Source: Metopolophium dirhodum (lineage: Eukaryota; Arthropoda; Insecta; Hemiptera; Aphididae). Taken from it: a stretch of DNA of 64,000 nucleotides. Location of the stretch: contig NC_083565.1 in NCBI RefSeq assembly GCF_019925205.1, forward strand, positions 30,594,241-30,658,240, given 5' to 3'. Below are positions 50,056-61,829 of this stretch, piece after piece. The notes beneath the pieces were generated by a model that had not been told where the DNA came from, did not search any database, and was given only the letters and a program-made list of their open reading frames with translations. The position numbers and the translations under genes were made by a program. Each line of letters opens with the position of its first letter. Position 1 is the stretch's first letter.

Positions 50056-50251
50056 AGTTCCACGCACTCATATGTTTCAATAGCGTCTCTGCCGAGCTAC
50101 TAGTTCGGAAGACGGGTTTTTCAGCAGGTACATCACTCGTCGATAACGAGCTTTCATGATCAATATCCCGGTCCTCAAACTTACTATAGTTAGGATTTTC
50201 CAACTTTTTGCGGATATATTTTATGTTATGACATTTAAACAACTTAAACAT
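50007..50251 (-). pseudogene. inverted, frame-broken duplicate of the exon at 49023-49229
   Basis: The minus strand reads KLENPNYSKFEDRDIDHESS and then PAEKPVFRTSSSAETL. This parallels RLENPNFSKFQDKDIDDETS…TENLVFPSTCSAET of the plus-strand exon. After SAET, a one-base shift restores IETYECVEL, matching IESSYECVEL, followed by a stop, so this copy carries an indel. It sits between two direct repeats. The copies are diverged, indicating an old duplication. Confidence 0.7.
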
Positions 50252-50306
50252 AATATTAATATGCTCTTCTTTTCCACGGCAAATAGCTAAATATACCTAT
50301 TTTATC
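50211..50306 (+). repeat. direct repeat flanking the inverted exon copy (right)
   Basis: Second copy of the repeat at 49972-50055, with an about 12-bp insertion (acataatattaat) in the middle. Confidence 0.85.
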
Positions 50307-50768
50307 AGGTAGTTTGATTTTAAACACGAAATTCAAAATTGAATTATTATACCTATTAAACTGATCGGAAAATATTTTAAACGTGATTTAGGTACCAGTA
50401 CGGAATGTCGATTATTGCGATAAAAGTATGTGCCTGGAATTGTGAAAAATTTCATAAAAATACTACCTAAAACACACTTCATGACTAGCTTTATGATGAG
50501 TTCTGCATACTTTTTACCCCTTTCACAGGTTAAAACTACCTTATGCTTTTATGTGGGAGATGCGGGCCGCCCGTCGCCGCCTAGTATATTCTCTTTTGGA
50601 ACGGAGTATATAGGTACTGATATAATATTATATTTTACCTAACATTTACTATTAAAATAGTTTAAGATCTGAAGATTCCTACAATTTTGTATGAACCTAT
50701 TTAAGATTATTCTTAATTTACGAAAATGATAATTAACTTAAAGAATTAATTTAATTTATATATTTTAG

Positions 50769-53762
50769 GGTTTTGTTACTGGTGTAATGGAAAATGAAGT
50801 TCTAGTTTCTTTCCCTAATGAGTGAGTATCTCTTATATATATATTTATATTTTATGATAATACTTTTGTAAGCTTTTTTTTATCAAAATTACAAGTAAGT
50901 AGTAAGTAGGATATGTATATACATTAAGAACCTTTTTTGGTTTTTTATCATGAATAATTTGTATTTCAAAAGAAAGACTACCCTTAAAAAAAATAGAAAA
51001 AGATCAAGTCTTATTAAATTAGGATGTATATTAAATTATTCAGCTACCTATATCAACATTATTTTATTAAACTTTATACCTGGGCAATGTCCCAAATATC
51101 AAATACTTAGTGTTGAATTTTTTTTTTAAATAGTAACTACAAATTTATGACTGTAATAGGTTACCTATTCTTTATTTCATGCATGATTTTAGTAGGTAGG
51201 TAATTACAATCTATTATTCAGGAAATAGTTTTTTATTTTAAATTAATACCTATTAACCTCACTATTAACTCTCTAGAAATCAATATTTTTATAGGTAGCT
51301 TATGTATATGATATTTAAATAATACAACTATTTAATACAGTTGGTATTGTTTAATAATAGACACCCCTAATTTCCTAATTAGTATTGGGCTTTAACTTTT
51401 TACCTAAATTTATAATCACCAAAAAAATTATTAATTCACTTATAGTTAGTAGTTTTAAATAAATATTCTGATACCTGGTTGATCAAATTATGATTCACTA
51501 AAATTTTATAGACCAATCATGGGTCACCAAATCATATTTAAAGAACCATTACTTCACTATTGGAGCATTTTAACTCTCCCAAATGTTGATCATGACGGAA
51601 AAATATCACACATCATTGAAAACAAGTTGCTACTCTCAGAATCTAAATTAAGTGTATACACTATACAAGACAGCCAGTTGACAACATTTTTTTGTGCTAT
51701 AAGACATCAGTACTCAAATAATTAATAACTATACTTACCAATACTTGGTACTATAGTTTTTAAGATTTATCATATTTGTCTGTTTTTAATCTAACACTTG
51801 TTAATGGTTTCTGAATTGTAGATTTAGATTGATAAACAAATAATACATAATAATAGATGCTCACAAAATTAGGCAGTGAGAATAAAGAAACTAATAAGTT
51901 TTTTATTAACATTTTTGTTTATGCAAATAAAGATAACTTATGGAAATTCTTATTATAAGTTTCTTTCCAGTATTGTTCTTGATCACTTTAAATCATTAAA
52001 TTATTATAGTACCTTGCCAAATAATAATAAATCTTTTATAATTTTTAGTTGGTATCCTGAAACTAAATTCAGCTATGAAAATGTTCGACCCCCCTTGTCA
52101 GATGAGCAATGTAGTAGAGTTTTTTGATAATCAAGAAATAGAAGTAAAATCGGTCAGAGAACCCCATTCTTGTTATGGATGGGTAAAAGCAGTGATAAAA
52201 ATTATCAGTGGTAACCCACCATCCCAATTTGTTGTCCAATATTTCAACTCAACAGCTGAAGAAATAGTCTCTCCTGATAAAATCAGACGCAGTAACATAA
52301 ATTCACACATTAATGGCAATACATTTTATACGTTTGATATTGATGTACCGGAAGATGTTAGAGAAATGTGAGTACAACAAAAATAAATATACAATCAATT
52401 TTAATTAAAATTAAACTGCTACAATCATATTTTGCATAATAACCATGTTTAATCTTTTAGTGCTAAAATTTATGGTATCCACATAGATTTCCAGAAAGCA
52501 ATTGACGCATCTCGAGTGTTCTATAATCCTGATCAATCAGTATTGAGTGTTATATCTTGTTCATCATTGACCAGTAAAAAAGCATTGATGTTAGCTGACA
52601 TGCACTTTAGAAACCTGAATTAAAATGCTATGGTGCTTATGAAGAATGAAAAATTTGACAAGCAACTGGAAAATTCCAATCTACAGTTTACATCATCTTA
52701 TACTGATGAATTTAATGTATGTAATAATCTCATTGGCTTGGCTATTGGTACTCGTGGCAGTAATATCAAACGAGCTCGCAAGATTGAGGGTATTACAAAT
52801 ATTGAATTAAATAAAAATACTGGTGTTTTTAAAATTTAAGGAGAAGTAAGTTAGTTTTATTGTAGCTTACTATAAATATCTAATAATCTTGTTTTTAGAA
52901 TAAAGATGCTGTGATGGAAGCTCGAGAAAATTTAGAGTATAAAGAAGAATTTCTTCAAGTTCCAAGAAATTTCATGGAAAAAGTAGTTGGTAAAAATGAT
53001 AGAAACATCCAAGATATTGTTGACGAGAGCGGAGTAGTATGTTATTATATTAATTATTCTTATATTATTTTTAATATTAGTAATTTGTAATACCCAATAT
53101 TTATTGCATTAAAAATGTTTCTCTTATTTGAATACAATGCTCTTCTATACAAAAATTAATTGGTTCATTAACTTTTAAACATCGGTAACATTTTGCATTG
53201 TTAGAAATTGTTCACAAAACATTACTTATTAGTTGTTACTGAAAAATTATATACATTTTTTTTAGTATTCATTATTTTTCTTATCATTGGTATTTGTAAT
53301 GTGTAATAAAAAAAGAAACAGTAAATTATATTAAGTATACTGTAAGATGATTTCAATAGTTTTATTGTCAGATGGTATACTAGTAATTATAGGAAGTTGT
53401 ATGTTATAAGTTTGACATAAAAAAAAATAGTAATATTTAATTCTTAGATGATTGATTATTGTTATTAGTATTTCAATTTAAACAGATATATTTTTATGCT
53501 TGTTATTGTAGATCAAAGTAAAAATCGAAGGTGATAATGAGCCACAATCTACTATTCTTCGTGAAGAGGATCAAGTTCCTTTTTTGTTTCTTGGCACGGT
53601 AGAAAGCATTTCTAATGCTAAAGTTCTAATCGAATATCATTTAGAACACCTTAAAGTATTTATTTAAACTATATATTTTAGAATATTTTTTAACTAATCA
53701 TACATTTTTATTCTTAGAAACTTGAACAAATTATGAAAGAAAAACAAATGGGAATGGAGTAA
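50769..53762 (+). pseudogene. FMR1/FXR paralogue with introns, disabled
   Basis: Six exons with GT/AG borders encode a protein recognisably like FMR1/FXR, an RNA-binding translational regulator: 50769-50821 (GFVTGVMENEVLVSFPND, Agenet 1), 52049-52367 (WYPETKFSYENVRPP, then Agenet 2 …EIEVKSVREPH… and DIDVPEDVRE), 52461-52845 (KH1 with LIGLAIGTRGSNIKRARK), 52899-53036 (KH2, VPRNFMEKVVGKNDRNIQD), 53512-53655 (DQVPFLFLGTVESISNAKVL) and 53718-53762. The 53-nt first exon and intron phases fit the FMR1 plan, so this is a DNA-level duplicate, not a retrocopy. Lesions: a frameshift between about 52105 and 52127, in-frame TAA at 52621 and 52837, KH2 GXXG changed to GKND, and a stop right after the KH region, so no RGG tail. 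Exon 1 (MEEL…-type start) was not found. Confidence 0.85.
51590..51650 (+). repeat. right-end scrap of the GATTCTGAGCG family in an intron
   Basis: 'acacatcattgaaaa…ctctcagaatctaaa' resembles the right terminus of the family. It lies in the first intron of the FMR1-like pseudogene. Confidence 0.5.
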
Positions 53763-56564
53763 GAGTTACATAGTATTCACAGTACTAGATCAGCTTACCA
53801 ATATACCACGATACCCAATTATACAATGCAAAGGCGAAAAACCTGTAAAATAGTACTATTATATAATATATATTAATTGCTATGTTGAAAAATGTTTTTG
53901 TTTATTGTACTTGGTTGTGTATATATAAATTAAGATACAGGAGAGTGAATATTTTGTCTATTGACCGTAGAAGCTGTCAAATTGTATGATCAGAACACAC
54001 TTAAATTTTTGCTGGACTTATAATGTATTATTGAAATAATAATATTAAATTTCCTTTACATAAATAATTTATTTGTGCTTATACTAAGATAATCCAACAT
54101 TTTGAGAACAAGATTAAATTATGATTTAACAGAAAGTAATACACCTATATTAGACATATAATAGTATTACGTTCATTAAAGTGGTAATAACAAACAAATT
54201 TAGCTTAATTTAATCATAATGACGTTTGTGGCAGTTTTCTATTTCGTAGTAAAAATGTTTATGTTTCTGATGATAATATATCAAACACAAAAGTTCCAAA
54301 TTTTGAATTATGGCGGTATTGTTCCAAGGGTTCAGTATATCGATAATCAATTTTAATTTTGGAAGTATAAAATAATCTTAGTTAATGCATAGAACAATCT
54401 TCTATGGTTCATGGCTTAGAATTTAGATCATATACCTAGATATAATAATATCTAAGTTCTCAGCCAAAGTGTGTGGATACTATTATTTATAGGTATAGAT
54501 ATTTATAGATGGTTTATAGGTAATATTATTTTATATTAATATTACTATGTATAAACTTTCTCAGTGAGTGTCTCTTCCAGTTATTCTGTGATAAAACTTA
54601 CAAATTTTAACCAGGAATTTAAGATAAGTGGAAATGTTAATAACAGAAACTTCAAAGTTATGCTATTGTCTTAAAGGTAGGTATGACTGTAGACTGCCTC
54701 TATAATTTATTCTGTTGAACTATATATCATCTAAAAACTAATGAATTATATTTAAGTATGCGATTACAATGTCTATTAAGATATTACGTTTGCATAAATA
54801 ATGCATAATATATTAATATTATTGTGATTGTGGTAATTATATTTTCACCAAACCTCTCTATACTTGTACGTTTAGCTAACGGTTCTAATTCATCACCATT
54901 TCTCTTCTCTTTAAAATAATCATGGTCATTTTTGATACTCATCAATCATCATTGTTGTATCTTTTACCTGATAAATTCTATATATTGATAGTATATTAAA
55001 AGTTAATTTACAAACCTGTTCAGTAATTATATCATCTTTATTTAGGAAGTGATAGGTATGGCCCCAGGATTTAACCTTAATTTCCTTAAACCTGTAACAA
55101 TATGCTCACACACCATTATAATAAGTAAACTAAAATCTTACAGAATAATAAATAACGGCAGACTGTCGTTCATAGAAATTGGTCATCCTCAATAAAACCA
55201 TTGTCACCGACAAATAGGTCTTTGCCGCCGAAGAGAAATCTAGTTCGGGTAAATACAAAAATCTTTGATAAAACCATAGACCTTTTTAGGGCTATGGTTA
55301 AAACCGCCTACCACTGTGGTCGGCATATCCGTGTAGTCCCTTAAATCAGTGCATGAGCACCAGCCACCGAGTAACAACCTCTCAAACATCTCAACACCGA
55401 TTTCAACGAGCGACAACTGGACTCCTTGTGCGAGCAATAATCGGTGCGTTCTTTAATTCAATTTGTGTGTTTGAAGTAGTTATTACTTTGTGTCACCTAA
55501 AACTCCTACAACATTATTCATAAACCAATGCGAATCAGGTAAGGCATTTATATAATATTTTTGCAGTTATTACATTATATGTGCTTTTTACATAAAATTA
55601 CATGGTACGGTGAATTTGATCTAATTCTCGAATACGCGATTTCGAGAGCCCTCCGAACACCTGTAGGAAGGTATTAGCGTAATTTTACTATTTTAACATC
55701 TGATTTTAATATAACTATCGACAGAAGTCGTTTTTATATTCATCTTATTTTTACGTTACAAACCATTCAAAGAAATATTCTTTATACACAAATTAACATA
55801 ACATTGTGTGAGTTAAGTAATAAAGAAAAGTCACAAGGTAAAATTAAAAACTAACTACAAAAACTTTTTTTTTATTCCAGTGTAACATATTGAAATATGA
55901 TATAGCAGTACTAAAGTATATAACTGTTTCTGTCATACATAATTTAATTTATTAGCTGGTGTAAAAATAAATATGTAATAAATAATAATATTATATTATA
56001 TAATATGTTCTGAATTTTAGCTTTTAGTGATTATACGTAGTAGTGAATTGATCGATATAGATGTCTAACGATTATTTAAAAAATAAGTTTAATATAAATT
56101 AGCTTCGTCTTAATGTTAATTAATTCAATTTTAGTTGAATGTTGTAGATTTTTTTTCATTCAAACAAATTTAATATTTGTTCATACACTACACTAATAGG
56201 TACCTACTTTATTTATTGAAATTTGTACTTATTTGTTTATACTTTATTCGTTGTTGCATATAAATTACAAAGTGACTATATAGTCCCAATCGAACGACTG
56301 GAATAATATTGTAATATCAACGGCACACGTTAACTCGCTGACGGGAAACTTACTAATTATTGCTGAACGCTTGGACATAATAACAAAATTGTATACAAAG
56401 CCGTGTTGGTATACATCACATTTGCACAATAATACATAATAATATTATATTAATACACAAATACATATTTGGTTTTTATACAATGGTACCTATACCTATA
56501 CAATCGGTATCTACGACAGTCTCACGTATATTATGGTACAACCGAAAATACCTACAGTCTATGC
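53763..56564. other. intergenic DNA, one GC-richer block unexplained
   Basis: Mostly AT-rich. The block 55185-55445 is GC-richer and partly open on both strands (for example SVHEHQPPSNNLSNIS on plus), without start, splice or family evidence. Confidence 0.4.
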
Positions 56565-56572
56565 ACTAGGAA

Positions 56573-56810
56573 CATAGGCGGATACATAGGGGGGGGGGGG
56601 GGTGTAACAAACCACACTAGATATCAAAATAAATTGTGTATTTTAATATACCCATATATACTTGGTGTCTCTGCTAGAATAAAGTAGGAGTACTGAGTAG
56701 CCACTAGTTAGTAGGTTGAAGCGTTTAAAAATGTATGTTTACGCTAATGGATAAGACAAAAATGTTAAGCCCCCCCCCCCCCCACGGATGTGGCCAAATA
56801 TCCGCCTATG
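56573..56810. mobile_element. 238-bp hAT-like MITE with perfect 8-bp TSD
   Basis: The ends CATAGGCGGATA and TATCCGCCTATG are flanked by identical ACTAGGAA (56565-56572 and 56811-56818). Next to the left end is a G14 run, and near the right end a matching C-run, so the stem includes a homopolymer pair. Confidence 0.92.
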
Positions 56811-56818
56811 ACTAGGAA

Positions 56819-58239
56819 ATTAACAGGCGTAATGTAGGTAATATATAAACAAACTAAAATAAAAAATATCAAGGTATTAGGCAGGTGGATTAAACCATAG
56901 AATCATATTTTTATATTAAAAAATGTAAAATTCATTACATAGGTCAGCGTTTCGCGACCTGTGTTTGATATGTCCCCAGTCCCTTCATAATATTAATAAC
57001 AATACAAGCTGAATGAACGCCATTGAGCAAGATTGACGAGAAATCTAAATGGCAAACTATATTCTAAAAAAGAACAAACTAAAAAATATATATATAATAC
57101 AAATATAAATTTAATAATTATTAAGCAATTTGGAGAAATGAAAAACCGCGGAGATCAATATTACACATATTATCATTATTTCAATGTTATCGAAGTGTTT
57201 TTGTTTTTTTCGACGTAGGTATAACCAACCAAATACTATAGATTAATCTAAGCTTAATAATTTAATACAAAGTTGCTTGTTAAATTTTACACTGGTTAAA
57301 AAAAACTGTAAGTATACCTGAACAAAATACCTAGAATTTTCACAAGCCGCATTTATTAATTTTACATAAGCGTGTTGACATATTTATTAAAAATATTATC
57401 AAATAAAAACCAAATATTATATAACATAACACACAATTTTACTCAAGTAAATTTAAAGATACAATATACATTTTACATAATATACATTTTACATACGTTT
57501 GGTGCCCAAATGATCGTAATATAACCATATTATAAGCCCTATTTGTCTGCGCGGTCGATAGCCCCACAACAAAACATACTCCTGAGTCCTGACGAACCGC
57601 TTCGTCCGGGTCCAAAGTGAACGGAGCGAACGTCTAGGCGTTACCGTTATTGTTACCGCCAGGTCCGCCCCCGCGTCACTGCTTGTAATCCAATTCGTAA
57701 ATAATTTCAAAATAACGATATTCGTTCCAATATTATATTATAGGTACTTACGTTATATAAAATAAAAATATAATATTCGTCAAACGCAAACGATATTTAT
57801 TTTTTTAAAAAAACGTAAATTAATGTTTTGTGGGTCTTGGGAGTATTATTACCCCGCACCCACGTATTAGCCACCCTCTGTCTATACCCTATTTAGTTAT
57901 ATCGTAGCGACTGAAGGACGGCGTATGTTATATTATTACTACACCAAATGCACCTACACAGACACACTGTTCAAAGATTGTATATTAATCAAACCGTTTA
58001 TATACGGCAACGGTGCACCACAGGTCGTTGAATTGCTCTGGAGCTTGCAACAATACCAGCACCACACCAAGTAACCGGTTATCTTTATGCAGACACATAA
58101 TACCTACCGATATTATTATTAGATATAATATTATAGGTAATAGCTGCAAGTTTGTAACGCGATGACTTAAGTACCTTACCCGATGGTCAGCTATACACCC
58201 TGACGGTTACGGTTTTGAGACGACAAGATGTCGCGTATA
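56819..58239. other. intergenic DNA with a GC-rich patch
   Basis: The patch 57545-57690 is GC-rich (minus-strand text GGPGGNNNGNA and …TFAPFTLDPDEAVRQDSG around a stop). It could be a decayed exon or CpG-rich promoter. No gene is supported. Confidence 0.35.
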
Positions 58240-58247
58240 ATTATTAC

Positions 58248-58853
58248 CAGGGTTGGGATTTTATAGCACTTAAAATTGCATAAATATGCGCTATAATATT
58301 ACCTTAAATATCGCTAAATATGCGCTAAAAATATGCAATAAAAACAACAAAATATGCAAAAAAAAAAAGGAAATTTATTAATTAATAATTTATTAATCAC
58401 TTTCACATTATTATAGGTAGTTACTTAAGATTTGAAATAATTTAGTCACTCTGATCAGAATCCAAATGAATTGACTATATAACGCTCGTTCGTTGATAAT
58501 CGGCGATTAATAATCGCAGTAAAAATCGACAAAAAAAAAACCAACAAAATCAGCAGATAACAAAAATTAGAACCAACAACTTAATACGAAATTATCATAA
58601 TAATTCGATTGACAAAAAACTAAAAACACGTTAACTAAAATATAATTTCATAAAATATGGCCGATTTTGATTCAAAAACAGGTAAAAATGCAAAAAAGTT
58701 CAAAAAAAGCACTAAAAACTAAAAAATCGCAAAATATGCAAAATACAATTTTTAATATCAGTTCTCTGTATCATGAAACACATTTTTATCTTACTCTGCT
58801 ATTTTTTAAACATCTCATAAGAAATATGCAAATGCTATAAAATCCCAACCCTG
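58248..58853. mobile_element. 606-bp hAT-like MITE
   Basis: The perfect 21-bp inverted ends begin CAGGGTTGGGATTTTATAGC. The flanking octamers ATTATTAC (58240) and CTTATTAC (58854) match at 7 of 8 positions. The interior is rich in 'aaatatgc' words. A diverged fragment lies at 147-430. Confidence 0.92.
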
Positions 58854-58861
58854 CTTATTAC

Positions 58862-59932
58862 ATACACTCTAACAGTATAGTTAATAGCGCCCACTCGATT
58901 TCCCGGCATAATATTATATATTGCATAGGTGGTGATTATTTAATTGAAAAATACTCGTTATTTAAAAAAAATTTTAACGTTTTTGAAACTATTTTTCTGT
59001 TATACATAACTTCAGGACGTTACAAAACACCATATTCAAAAAAAAAAATTCCATTTTAATCGTTATATTTTTTTTAAAAAGTTTTTTCCTTCGCTTTATC
59101 GGATGACAACATACATTTTTGATTCGATATTTCAACACTTTTGTGATATTTGTACTTTTCCGCTTTACCGCCCTGTACTTTTGGGGAATTCCCACTTTAC
59201 CGCCCGCTGGACAGAAAAACGTCGTTTTCCAACGCTTCAACCGTCATCGAAAACTAAACTTTCGGTGCACGCGTGACAAAAAAATATTGTTCATGTTTTT
59301 TTGAACATGTCTCCAAAAAAACGTTAAAAAATTTTAAGTTTTTGAATGATAGATCTAATAAATGTTAAGTTATTCATCCTTGTACATTTAATCAGAAGAA
59401 CGTTTTAAAGATTGATGAATTGCTATAAGTAAATGTTTGTAAGACGGAGAAAATCAGTGCAACACTGTTGCATAGCGTAATTTACTAATATGTTATATAA
59501 TTTGTTCTTTCACATTTATGTTTTTCACTTCTGTTTGTCCTGTAATACTTACCTCAAAAAACTTTGTATTGATACATAAAATAAAAATGCCATGAATTTA
59601 ACATTATACCTAAAATTATAGGTATATTATATGTTATTAATTCTTATAGTTAATATAATTTTTATACTATGTCATAATAAACTATGGAAAAATCAAATAT
59701 ATTGTGTACCTACATATTATGATCATACATATTATATTAAAATATATATTTTTCGGTTAACGGTTTTCGTAAAGGAATATTATTAATCAGCATTTATATT
59801 ATATTATAGTGCGAAGATTAAAATATATTTAATTAAAACTATTCGTTTATCTATGACGTACTGTATTATCGAAAACAAATATATTTAAATTTATAACAAT
59901 TTTCTTACAAACTATCATAATAAATTACATAA
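58862..59932. other. AT-rich intergenic DNA
   Basis: 'ttaccgcc' motifs repeat near 59164 and 59198. No gene is supported. Confidence 0.4.
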
Positions 59933-60479
59933 TTAAACGGGCAATTGAACGGAACCTTGTACCACACGCACCACGTGCAAGACCTTACCGCCATGTACCA
60001 CGTGCTGGAAGTCGCCTCCATGTCCGGAATGCCGGACGACAATATCTCCACCGGTATTGGTCGTACGTGCCGAAATTATGGACTAACCACACGTTAGGCA
60101 CGTTAGGCACGTTAGGCACGTTAACCTAACCGATTACCTTTGGATTGCAGCCGACGTGCGGTGGCCGGTATCCGGTTACCTTTGGACTGCAGCCGACGTG
60201 TGGTGGCCGGTATTCGTTTACCTGCGGAACGTCGATGTACGGCGAACCGACTACGTGCGGATGAGGGTGTCCGAATACATGAGAACAGTCGCAGATCGGT
60301 GGTGGCGGTGACAATCGAACTTTTGATCCAGCGGCCATATTATACTCAGCTCCTCTCGAAAGTCGCGACACTGCAGGTTCGGACTTCTTCCGCGGATTCG
60401 GGGGGACGTGACTCAAGACCACGAGCCCACCCAACGACTCTGAAAAGATGCAAAAACATAGAATTGTTACCAAATACAT
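59933..60479 (-). CDS. possible two-exon gene for a small secreted His/Pro-rich protein
   Basis: On the minus strand, ATG at 60479 starts MYLVTILCFCIFSESLG, a plausible signal peptide. A 114-codon exon follows (60138-60479). It contains a Pro/His-rich stretch (FGHPHPHVVGSP) and a tandem 13-residue repeat (YRPPHVGCSPKVTG). A GT donor at 60137 and an AG acceptor at 60083-60084 define a 55-nt intron. The second exon (59933-60082) stays in frame and reads TNTGGDIVVRHSGHGGDFQH and VVHGGKVLHVVRVV, ending at TAA. The total is 163 residues. GC content is well above the flanks. It could be a cuticle or secretory peptide, but no family match is claimed. 'tcttttcag' inside the signal-peptide region could instead be a true acceptor, in which case the first exon lies elsewhere. 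Confidence 0.45.
60091..60122 (+). repeat. 9-bp tandem repeat ACGTTAGGC, 3.5 copies
   Basis: Perfect repeats within the putative 55-nt intron of the secreted-protein gene. Confidence 0.85.
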
Positions 60480-61690
60480 AATCTTCACTCAAAAAATATG
60501 ACTCGAGTCAAAACGAGAATAGATATCAGATGATCGGAAAATAATTATAACAATATATTATTTTTACGTGTTTATAATATTTTACTGATAAATACACTTA
60601 AAAGCACGTTGACAACCGTCGCCATCGTAAATGTTTAGCCATATTATTTTATTTTTTTTTTTATATATAATATATGTACCTAGCCAATAAACGAATAACG
60701 ATTCGTGACAATAATATTGTTATACACTTAAAGATTAAAAAATTGGTATTTTTTATATTACACTAAACCCGACGGCCGACTTCGCCCGGGAGAAAACGAA
60801 CAATATTATACAATACGCGGTGTATTTTGTTTTGAGTTTACCTCAGTTCACAGACAAGTCGCTGTGTCGTTGTGTTTTGTGGACAAATCGAACCGAGTCG
60901 AACAATCCGCCTGTGCTTGGAGTGTTTCGGTTTCATTGCATAAACTTCACGAGAGTAAATCGGTTTAGATTTTCTATAAACTCGAGAATGATAAACAAAC
61001 AGAATGCAATATTTAATAAGTCACATTTTCTGGCCTCAGACATCCAAGTTAAAATTAAAATCGTTGTTGCCGGATATTTGTTTATTTCTTGATGACATAA
61101 TCTGAGAGAAACAAAAATTATACTTCGCACATTTCAAGTACGACGACTAACGTATTATTGTGGTGAGCCGACGAGCCGCATTATTGTAAATATATAGGGC
61201 CGGTTCAGTTCCGAAATAAAAAAAGCAAATTATTACACTTCACTATTATAGTCTCTTCAAATCTATTGATAGGTATAGCTTTGATTGAAAGCAGTCTAGT
61301 AGTTTCGAAATTTCGATTACAAGCTCAATGAAATAAAGTTACATAAACATTTGGATTTAACAATTCCTCGGAAATGAAAAGACTGTATTAAATGAGTATT
61401 AATTAGTTATGCACTAAGGAAAGCAAATAATATGCAATTAAAAAACAAATAATATGGACTAATTATTATTTACTGTTAATAATATTACTCATAAGTAATG
61501 TTAAATATACCTGTTGTAGATTATGTTATTTTTTTAAACAAAATAATTTAATTCGTATTTTAAAAAGCCGTGAAGTATAGGTATACTACTCAGGTATAAG
61601 GAAAGTTATAATTTATTATGTCGAGTGTCCCTCGTCATTCATTAGGTAACTGTAATTGATGCATTCAAAATTATTAAATGACAAATCTGA
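60480..61690. other. spacer upstream of the secreted-protein gene
   Basis: Contains a poly-A/TATATAA-like run on the minus strand at about 60650-60668, which could serve as a promoter, and a GC-richer patch at 60770-60930. No exon is supported. Confidence 0.35.
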
Positions 61691-61829
61691 ATTGTATACA
61701 ATAATGAAAAACAATTCTGAGCGGAGACGGTCTAACCCTTTTTGGTACCAATGGTTATTAAGTGATTTTTTTTGATTTTTTTAATAATAATACTAAAATA
61801 ATTATAAAAAAAATTTGTACCTAATACTT

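Noticed and set aside
55240..55437. 65-codon minus-strand open frame in a GC-richer block
   Set aside because: Starts at TTG, with no recognised domain. The opposite strand is equally open, so neither is supported.
56469..56687. 72-codon open frame with poly-Gly
   Set aside because: Runs across the left TSD and G14 run of a MITE, so it cannot be an ancient gene.
58989..59304. Open frames on both strands (83 and 61 codons)
   Set aside because: The minus frame begins at TTG with no ATG near it, and the two frames overlap antiparallel. No domain.
60140..60481. 113-codon plus-strand open frame
   Set aside because: Antisense shadow of the better-supported minus-strand exon with signal peptide and splice site.
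60820..61092. 90-codon plus-strand open frame
   Set aside because: Begins at GTG, no splice or family evidence, and the second half is AT-composition-like.
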